From the NCBI GenBank assembly GCA_002432565.1, contig DJFP01000243.1, positions 622-6,812 on the forward strand: a stretch of 6,191 nt of DNA. The letters run 5' to 3'. Below are positions 1-6,191 of this stretch, in pieces. Position 1 is the stretch's first letter. Every line of letters starts with the position of its first letter. A program made the translations under genes and the position numbers. Below the pieces are notes generated by a model, which made no database searches, was not told the origin of the DNA, and saw nothing but the letters and a program-made list of their open reading frames with translations. This DNA comes from Flavobacteriales bacterium UBA5869. GTDB lineage: Bacteria; Bacteroidota; Bacteroidia; Flavobacteriales_D; Crocinitomicaceae.

Positions 1-378
1 GATGAGCAGATCAAGGGAAACTTCCTCCTGTGTTCAATAGCTAATTCTTCCGAGTTTGGAAATGGATTTTGTATTTCTCCCAAGTCCAACGTTATTGACG
101 GACAAATGGAATTGGTGCTTTTGAGCAAGTTTTCCTGGTGGCGGACTATGGGAGTAATCAGCCGTTTTTTCTTTAAAAAGATTGAAGGTTCCCGGTATAT
201 TCGTATTATTCCCTTCCAAAAAGCGCGGATTATCCTGGAAGTTCCGTTGGCCCATTATGACGGAGAACCTTTTGAAGTCAGAAAAGAAATTAATTTAGAG
301 ATAGTTCCTTCCAGTCTTTCCGTACTTTGCGGAAAAGCTTACCTGGATTTCGTCCATTTGAAACTTAAAACAGAATAA
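1..378 (+). CDS. Diacylglycerol kinase / YegS-type lipid kinase family protein, C-terminal part
   Basis: The reading frame is open from base 1 to the TAA at 376-378, so the start lies outside the window and 125 C-terminal residues are visible. They match the C-terminal lobe of the DAGK-catalytic/YegS/sphingosine kinase-like family: an SIAN stretch, a glycine-containing turn, then a P-K-S-N-V-I-D-G segment (visible residues 27-34) corresponding to the family's P-x-A-x-x-x-D-G, and near the end H-Y-D-G-E-P (85-90) followed by E-I-N-L-E-I-V-P, the usual DGE plus final strand. Family members phosphorylate diacylglycerol or related lipids with ATP on the cytoplasmic membrane face. The ATP-binding N-terminal lobe is not visible, so substrate cannot be assigned. 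An internal ATG at 106 is not the true start because the conserved family sequence runs upstream of it. The next gene begins one base after this stop. Family assignment is firm; the exact reaction is not. Confidence 0.82.
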   Translation, partial: DEQIKGNFLLCSIANSSEFGNGFCISPKSNVIDGQMELVLLSKFSWWRTMGVISRFFFKKIEGSRYIRIIPFQKARIILEVPLAHYDGEPFEVRKEINLEIVPSSLSVLCGKAYLDFVHLKLKTE

Positions 379-379
379 G

Positions 380-829
380 ATGTTTATTGAAACCGATTTG
401 GAAACCGTATTGTCACATTTGAATAAATTGACAGCTGATAAAAAACCGGCTTGGGGGAAAATGTCTGCCCAGCGAATGGTAGAACATTTAACCGACACTC
501 TCCGCATTGCGACAGGAGAAAATCCGCAGCAATTGCTCATCCCGGAAGACAAGGTGGAACGCATGGTTGCTTTTCTCTATACAGATAAGCCCATGGCTCA
601 AAATATGGAAGTTCCATTTGCAAAAGACGGTACTCCGCTTCGTCATGAAGAACTGGAATTGGCAATAGATGAATTTGTGGAAGTATACCTGGATTTCCAG
701 GAACTTTTTGCTGAAAACCCCGAACTAAGAACGGTTCATGCCTATTACGGCCCTTTGAATTACGAACAATGGGACTTGCTGCATAAGAAACACCTGACAC
801 ATCATTTTACCCAATTCGGGATTCTATAG
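380..829 (+). CDS. DinB-like / DUF1569-type four-helix-bundle protein
   Basis: This complete 149-residue gene resembles the DUF1569 branch of the DinB/YfiT-like putative metalloenzyme superfamily. Visible signs are an early W-G-K-M-S-A-Q-x-M-V-E-H-L block (residues 25-37) with His36 in the second helix region, a mid-protein segment with L-L-I-P-E-D-K, and a C-terminal helix with H135, H138, H141 and H142. In DinB-type proteins a helix-2 histidine plus a C-terminal HxxxH pair bind a divalent metal; His36, His138 and His142 fit that pattern. There is no signal peptide or membrane segment, so a cytoplasmic location is expected. Biochemical function is unknown for most of the family; some relatives are thiol-dependent transferases. 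The start at 380 lies one base after the lipid kinase stop, suggesting co-transcription and translational coupling. No good Shine-Dalgarno is seen. Family fairly confident, function unknown. Confidence 0.75.
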   Translation: MFIETDLETVLSHLNKLTADKKPAWGKMSAQRMVEHLTDTLRIATGENPQQLLIPEDKVERMVAFLYTDKPMAQNMEVPFAKDGTPLRHEELELAIDEFVEVYLDFQELFAENPELRTVHAYYGPLNYEQWDLLHKKHLTHHFTQFGIL

Positions 830-833
830 AAAC

Positions 834-866
834 AAAAACCCTGATCTCATATGGACCAGGGTTTTT
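834..866. terminator. Bidirectional intrinsic terminator between converging genes
   Basis: The arms AAAAACCCTG (834-843) and CAGGGTTTTT (857-866) are perfectly complementary over 10 bp around a 13-base loop. Read on +, the stem ends in a T run and lies 5 bases after the DinB-like stop. Read on -, the other arm gives a T run 3 bases after the stop of the small exported peptide gene. The A/T-flanked symmetrical arms make it usable from both directions. The GC part of the stem is short (CCCTG/CAGGG), so efficiency is uncertain. Confidence 0.8.
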
Positions 867-868
867 AA

Positions 869-1045
869 TTATTGTTTCTTCATCTTTTCTGCAGGAATCT
901 CTGTTTTCTTCTGAACAGAAATTTGCTTCTTAGCAGGTGTTCTGCGCTCTGTTTTTTTAGGCTCTTGTTTCTTTGTTCCATCTTGTGCAAAAACCGCAAC
1001 AGAAGTTCCAAGAACTGCAATGATAATAATCGCTAAATTTTTCAT
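869..1045 (-). CDS. Small exported lysine-rich peptide (58 aa), unknown function
   Basis: Reading the reverse strand from the ATG at 1045-1043 to the TAA at 871-869 gives 58 residues. Residues 1-20 form a clear Sec-type signal peptide: Lys2, a hydrophobic core with four consecutive Ile, and an A-V-F-A | Q-D cleavage-like end. The predicted mature part (21-58) is very hydrophilic, with 11 Lys and 2 Arg against 5 acidic residues. It contains two 14-residue units, 25-38 and 39-52, each starting KKQ, containing KKTE and ending PA, followed by a tail ending KKQ. There are no cysteines and no lipobox. The stop abuts the shared terminator, and a promoter candidate lies about 40-70 bases upstream of the start. 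AAGGAC touches the ATG, too close for a standard ribosome binding site. I do not recognise a family; a periplasmic or surface-associated basic peptide is the limit of inference. Confidence 0.68.
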   Translation of the reverse strand: MKNLAIIIIAVLGTSVAVFAQDGTKKQEPKKTERRTPAKKQISVQKKTEIPAEKMKKQ

Positions 1046-1082
1046 GTCCTTAATTTTTTACGAAGGATTTACAATTTATATG

Positions 1083-1113
1083 CCAATATACACAAAGTTC
1101 AAATCAGTTCAAA
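1083..1113 (-). promoter_or_regulatory. Candidate Bacteroidota sigma-A promoter for the small exported peptide
   Basis: On the reverse strand TTTG (1113-1110) is followed after 19 bases by TATATTGG (1090-1083), one mismatch from the phylum's -7 box TAnnTTTG; the known -33 box is TTTG with roughly 17-23 bases between. This would start transcription around 1076-1080, giving a leader of about 30-35 bases before the ATG at 1045. The TTTG lies inside one of the repeated GTTCAAA motifs. Motif match only. Confidence 0.42.
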
Positions 1114-1162
1114 CAGTAAAAGGTTCAAAAAGATTCGGTAGTCAAAGAATTGAACATTGAAC
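1097..1162. repeat. Cluster of GTTCAA/TTGAAC motifs in the divergent spacer
   Basis: GTTCAAA occurs at 1097-1103, 1107-1113 and 1123-1129, and its reverse complement TTGAAC at 1150-1155 and 1157-1162, giving three direct copies facing two inverted ones within 66 bases. The first two copies are spaced exactly 10 bp, about one helical turn. A further imperfect inverted pair, AGTAAAAGGTTCAAA (1115-1129) and the complement of 1165-1180, shares the same centre with one indel and one mismatch. The cluster lies between the two candidate promoter -7 boxes. It may be an operator array, but AT-rich promoter DNA yields such motifs easily and part of it is the -33 box of the reverse promoter. Confidence 0.45.
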
Positions 1163-1164
1163 TC

Positions 1165-1193
1165 TTTAAACCTTTTAACTTTCACTATATTTG
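1165..1193 (+). promoter_or_regulatory. Candidate Bacteroidota sigma-A promoter for the EI24-mutA-mutB operon
   Basis: TATATTTG at 1186-1193 is an exact match to the phylum's -7 box TAnnTTTG. The best -33 match at allowed spacing is TTTA (1165-1168), 17 bases upstream, one base off TTTG. Transcription would start near 1197-1200, leaving a short leader of about 13-16 bases before the ATG at 1213. No other comparable box is seen within the operon's short spacers, so this probably drives all three genes. Confidence 0.5.
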
Positions 1194-1212
1194 AAAGCGA
1201 AACAACAAAGAC

Positions 1213-1977
1213 ATGGTTCAAGCCTTTAAAAATCATTGGACAGGAATAGAACAAGTTGCAAGAGCTTTACTGAAAGGGAAGTTTTTGTGGTTTTTTGTTC
1301 CCGGATTAATCGTTGGATTGATTTATCTCTACTACAAATGGCAGGCTGAAAAAGTGCTGGCTGTTGCTCACGTAGCTGATGATGTTCCATTAGTTGGATC
1401 CGCAATAGGATGGTTGGCAGATGGTATCTTCAGCATCTTCGACCTGATTGTTTCGGAATTCTACAAATTTGTCATTTTGGTGATTCTCTCTCCGGTAAAC
1501 TGTATTCTTTCCGAGAAATTCGATAGTTACCTGACCGGAAATGAGTATAAATTCGATTTCATTCGATTATTTAACGACTTCCTGAGAATGATCCTGATTG
1601 TGATCAGCGCCCTATTTTTGGAGTATGTTTTCCTTGGGATCTGGTGGCTCTTCTCCTGGGTTATGCCTGATTTCATCGGAGAAACAATCTTCTTCTTAAT
1701 CGCCTCTTTCTTCGTTGGATTTTCTTTCTACGATTACAGCATGGAACGCTATGGTTTGAACTTCTTCAAAAGCTGGGGAATGGGATTCTCCAGAATGAGC
1801 TACATGCTGATCACAGGAGGAATTTTCACCCTGATGATCAAAATTCCGGTAATCGGGATTATTGTTGCTCCGGTCTTAACAGCAATGCTTTCAACAGCTG
1901 TTTACATCCTGATGAACAAAAAACCGGAAACACAGCCTGCTCCTGCCATTAAAGATCAAGATCTATTAGATACATAA
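1213..1977 (+). CDS. EI24/CysZ-like integral membrane protein
   Basis: This complete 254-residue protein has several hydrophobic segments at roughly 24-41, 72-95, 123-147, 155-172, 196-210 and 213-234, and a hydrophilic C-terminal tail with Pro and Asp. The pattern fits the EI24 (etoposide-induced 2.4)/CysZ family: an amphipathic N-terminus, an I-L-S-P-V-N segment (91-96) with a following G-N near 109, a conserved F-Y-D-Y-S-x-x-R-Y-G block (172-181), and a late I-P-V-I-G-I-I-V-A-P hydrophobic hairpin (211-220). Bacterial CysZ proteins move sulfate across the inner membrane, but the family is broad and there is no sulfur-assimilation gene here, so sulfate transport is not claimed. The start is supported by a promoter candidate just upstream. 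It is first in the operon, with the mutase small subunit only 12 bases downstream; no Shine-Dalgarno is evident. The family call is fairly good, the substrate unknown. Confidence 0.72.
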   Translation: MVQAFKNHWTGIEQVARALLKGKFLWFFVPGLIVGLIYLYYKWQAEKVLAVAHVADDVPLVGSAIGWLADGIFSIFDLIVSEFYKFVILVILSPVNCILSEKFDSYLTGNEYKFDFIRLFNDFLRMILIVISALFLEYVFLGIWWLFSWVMPDFIGETIFFLIASFFVGFSFYDYSMERYGLNFFKSWGMGFSRMSYMLITGGIFTLMIKIPVIGIIVAPVLTAMLSTAVYILMNKKPETQPAPAIKDQDLLDT

Positions 1978-1989
1978 AAGAATAAACAC

Positions 1990-3314
1990 ATGAATGAATT
2001 ATTCTCATCCTTCCGGGCAAGTTCTAAAGAAGAATGGATCGCCATCCTGAAAAAGGAATTGAAGGGTGAATCGATCGATACTCTAAACAAAATCAATCGC
2101 GCAGAAGAAATTGCTTTCCCGGCTTATTTCCACCGCGAAGATCAAAAGAGTCATTTCTCCGATCCGGGTTTAGCGCCTTACACACGTGGTATCCAATCCA
2201 AAAACAACGACTGGACGATCGCAACGACTTTCCGGATCGGTGATTTAAAGGAAACCAACCGGGAAATTATTGCTGCGCTGATGGCAGGTACAGATCATTT
2301 GGTACTGGAAGCAACAAGTTCAGAACCAATCGATTTTCAAATGCTTTTGCACGAAGTTGGTTTGTCCTTTATTCATACCACTCTTAAAGCGAAAAGTATT
2401 GATCAGGTGAATCAATTCTTAATCTTCGCCAAAGAAGCTCCTGTTTTGATCGAATACGCTGACAACGACGAATTGTTAAAGACCGATCTTCGGACTTCCC
2501 CGGATAAAAATCCAAATCTGAAGTTATACCATATTGATGCATCCCTGGTGCAGCAAGCCGGCGGAACAACCTGGCAGGAGTTGAGCATTGCTTTGGCGGA
2601 AGGTCATGAATTACTCCTCAAACAACTGGAAAAAGGCATCGATTGTGATACAGCCGCAGCAGCCATTCATTTCACCTTTGGCATCGGAAGCAAATACTTC
2701 TTCGAATTGGCAAAAATCCGTGCATTCAGAACTTGCTGGGCACAGATCGTTTCTGCTTATTCACCTAAACACACTTGCTCGTTAGCCGCTACCATTACAG
2801 CCCGTACCGGCTTTTTGAATGTCAGTTTGAAAGATCCGTACACCAATTTGCTGCGCCAGACTACCGAAGCAATGTCTGCAGTTTTGGGTGGAATTCAACA
2901 CCTGAACATTCAGCCATATGATTGGTACTCCGCAAATTCCAATACGGTGTTTACACGCCGAATGGCAACCAACATTTCCCTGCTTCTGAAAGAAGAATCC
3001 TATCTGCAGATCGTACTTGATCCGGCAGGTGGTTCTTATGCTTTGGATGCTTTAACCGAAACTATTGCCGAACGTGCATGGAGTTCCTTCCAATGGATAG
3101 AACGAAACGGAAGTATTTCCAACTCCGAAGTACGAAAAACACTTGCTTCGGAGATTGCCGAAAAAGCAGCCATGCGCACAGCAGAGATCAAAGACAAAAC
3201 GGAAAAAAGGATAGGGATCAATATTTTCCCTAATCCGGAACAGGTTGAGAACAGCTGGACAGAACTCCCTGCATGCTGGAATAATCTGAAACCTTTAATT
3301 TTAGAACAAACCCT

Positions 3315-3318
<4 letters not shown>
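1990..3318 (+). CDS. mutA: Methylmalonyl-CoA mutase small (beta) subunit
   Basis: This 442-residue protein is a divergent paralogue of the catalytic subunit encoded directly downstream. Matching landmarks are G-L-A-P-Y-T-R-G (60-67), an A-G-G-T block (190-193), [15 protein letters not shown] (230-244) and L-D-P-A-G-G-S-Y (343-350). It pairs with the large subunit as a non-catalytic partner in (R)-methylmalonyl-CoA/succinyl-CoA interconversion in the cytoplasm. Consistent with this, positions equivalent to the catalytic Tyr77 and His232 of the neighbour appear to be Thr80 and Leu186 by eye alignment. The protein stops after the barrel region: there is no DxHxxG cobalamin motif, and it is about 200 residues shorter than the Propionibacterium small subunit (about 638), which keeps a degenerate B12-like domain. 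Short small subunits are, to my knowledge, usual in Bacteroidota. The TGA stop overlaps the next ATG; the start follows the EI24-like gene by 12 bases, without a visible ribosome binding site. Confidence 0.93.
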
Positions 3319-5450
<2,132 letters not shown>

Positions 5451-5463
5451 TTGAAAAATCAGT

Positions 5464-5501
5464 CAATTGTAACAAATTCTTCACTTTTCGGTTATCAATT
5501 G
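5464..5501 (+). terminator. Weak inverted repeat after mutB, possible terminator
   Basis: CAATTGTAAC (5464-5473) can pair with GTTATCAATTG (5491-5501) with one bulged base around a 17-base loop, starting 13 bases after the mutB stop. A third CAATTG at 5510-5515 could form an alternative small hairpin with the second. The stem is AT-rich and the following TTCATTTTC is only loosely T-rich, so termination here is uncertain. No stronger terminator is seen between mutB and the next gene. Confidence 0.28.
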
Positions 5502-5541
5502 TTCATTTTCAATTGGGAAAGAGTCATTTTCAAAGACCGCA

Positions 5542-5567
5542 ACGAAACTTTTATTTAAAGTTTTCGT
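5542..5567. repeat. Inverted repeat upstream of the exported helical-repeat protein
   Basis: ACGAAACTTT (5542-5551) and AAAGTTTTCGT (5557-5567) are complementary apart from one bulged T, around a 5-base loop. The right arm runs directly into TACATTCG (5567-5574), one mismatch from the Bacteroidota -7 box TAnnTTTG, though no good TTTG lies at the expected upstream distance. It could be an operator overlapping a promoter, or a chance AT-rich palindrome. Confidence 0.33.
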
Positions 5568-5615
5568 ACATTCGGCATAGTTATTGGTTTTACCCATTCA
5601 ACGAAATTAAATATT

Positions 5616-6191
5616 ATGAAAAAGCTTGTTCTGATTGGTGCTCTTCTTACTACCAAATTACTGGTTGCACAAGCACCGGAATACAACGATTTGCGCATCC
5701 TTTATGCGGACGGTGACTATGAAAAACTGGTTCGTGCGTCTGAAAAATATACCATGAATGACAAAACAAAGAGCGATGCCTTGCCGCATATGTGGATGGG
5801 AAGAGGTCTTTACAAAGTTTCATTGAGTGGTTCCGATGACGAAAAGTATAAAAATGCTTACAAAGAAGCGATCGGAGAAGTTGGAAAAAGTATCAAGTAC
5901 GATAAAGATGGAAGCGTTCAGGCAGAATACGCTGAATTTTATGACCAATTCAAGAATAGTTTGGTAGAAACCATCCGAAATGAAGTGGAAGTTCCTGATT
6001 ACAAAAAAGCTTCAACCTGGATTATGAAGTATTACAAGATAAACATCAACAGTATCGGGGCAAAATACCTGGACGGTGTTTGTAAATACCGCAACTCTGA
6101 TAAAGGAGGAGCAAACACCAAGTGGAAAGAAGCTGAAACCTTATTGAAATCAGTCTCGGATATTTCCGGCTGGGACCAGGCTGAAAAAGAC
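5616..6191 (+). CDS. Exported helical-repeat (TPR-like) protein, N-terminal part
   Basis: From ATG at 5616 the frame stays open to the last base, so 192 residues are seen and the C-terminus is missing. Residues 1-20 form a signal peptide: K2-K3, a hydrophobic stretch, and V-A-Q-A before P21-E22; there is no lipobox cysteine at the cleavage region, so a periplasmic or surface fate is likelier than a lipoprotein. The mature part is rich in Lys, Tyr, Glu and Asp and predicted helical. Y-A-D-G-D-Y-E-K-L-V (30-39) and the following helix look like a tetratricopeptide helix pair, and later segments (about 76-95 and 166-182) look similar but degenerate. The start is chosen because it places the signal peptide at the N-terminus; ATTAAAT precedes it with no Shine-Dalgarno. 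Such proteins commonly open large Bacteroidota surface or OmpA-type proteins, but nothing visible here decides that. Function unknown. Confidence 0.72.
   Translation, partial: MKKLVLIGALLTTKLLVAQAPEYNDLRILYADGDYEKLVRASEKYTMNDKTKSDALPHMWMGRGLYKVSLSGSDDEKYKNAYKEAIGEVGKSIKYDKDGSVQAEYAEFYDQFKNSLVETIRNEVEVPDYKKASTWIMKYYKININSIGAKYLDGVCKYRNSDKGGANTKWKEAETLLKSVSDISGWDQAEKD

Noticed and set aside
106..378. Treating the ATG at 106 as the start of an independent small gene
   Set aside because: The same frame is open to base 1 and the upstream residues carry the lipid kinase family's conserved SIAN and glycine turn, so the gene is truncated by the window, not started at 106.
295..800. Reverse-strand frames opposite the lipid kinase end and the DinB-like gene
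   Set aside because: The + strand products match known families over their whole length; the reverse products have no signal or domain features.
5451..5615. Cobalamin riboswitch or other structured RNA near the mutase genes
   Set aside because: Neither the spacer upstream of the operon nor the one after mutB shows a recognisable B12-box or multi-helix leader; the predicted operon leader is only about 15 bases.
5513..5716. A + frame of 67 codons crossing the start of the exported helical-repeat gene
   Set aside because: It overlaps the signal peptide gene in another frame, has no family resemblance, and starts within the promoter region.

Overview
The window looks like ordinary chromosomal DNA from a member of the Bacteroidota, most likely a Flavobacteriales or Crocinitomicaceae-type organism. 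The evidence is the split methylmalonyl-CoA mutase with a short small subunit, the near absence of Shine-Dalgarno sequences, AT-rich spacers with TAnnTTTG-type promoter boxes, and gene families common in that phylum. The taxonomic call is inferred from style, not from a marker gene.

Layout. (1) Positions 1-829 hold the 3' end of a diacylglycerol/lipid kinase family gene and, one base later, a DinB-like (DUF1569-type) four-helix-bundle gene, both on + and apparently co-transcribed. (2) A 10-bp perfect hairpin at 834-866 lies between converging genes and can terminate both strands. (3) A 58-codon gene on - (869-1045) encodes a small exported lysine-rich peptide with a 14-residue internal duplication. 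(4) The divergent spacer 1046-1212 carries a candidate Bacteroidota promoter on each strand and five copies of GTTCAA in both orientations. (5) Positions 1213-5450 form a tight + operon: an EI24/CysZ-like membrane protein, the methylmalonyl-CoA mutase small subunit 12 bp later, and the large subunit overlapping by ATGA. (6) A 165-bp spacer with short inverted repeats leads to a + gene for an exported helical-repeat (TPR-like) protein that runs off the end.

Functionally, the core is adenosylcobalamin-dependent interconversion of (R)-methylmalonyl-CoA and succinyl-CoA. All the key catalytic and B12-binding residues I checked are in the large subunit. The small subunit has lost them and has no cobalamin domain, as expected for a structural partner. 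The EI24/CysZ-like protein shares the transcription unit but has no evident mechanistic link to the mutase. I see no mobile element, CRISPR array, tRNA, rRNA or defence cassette, and no clear novel system. The best leads are the small duplicated peptide gene and the motif-rich divergent spacer that controls both it and the mutase operon.
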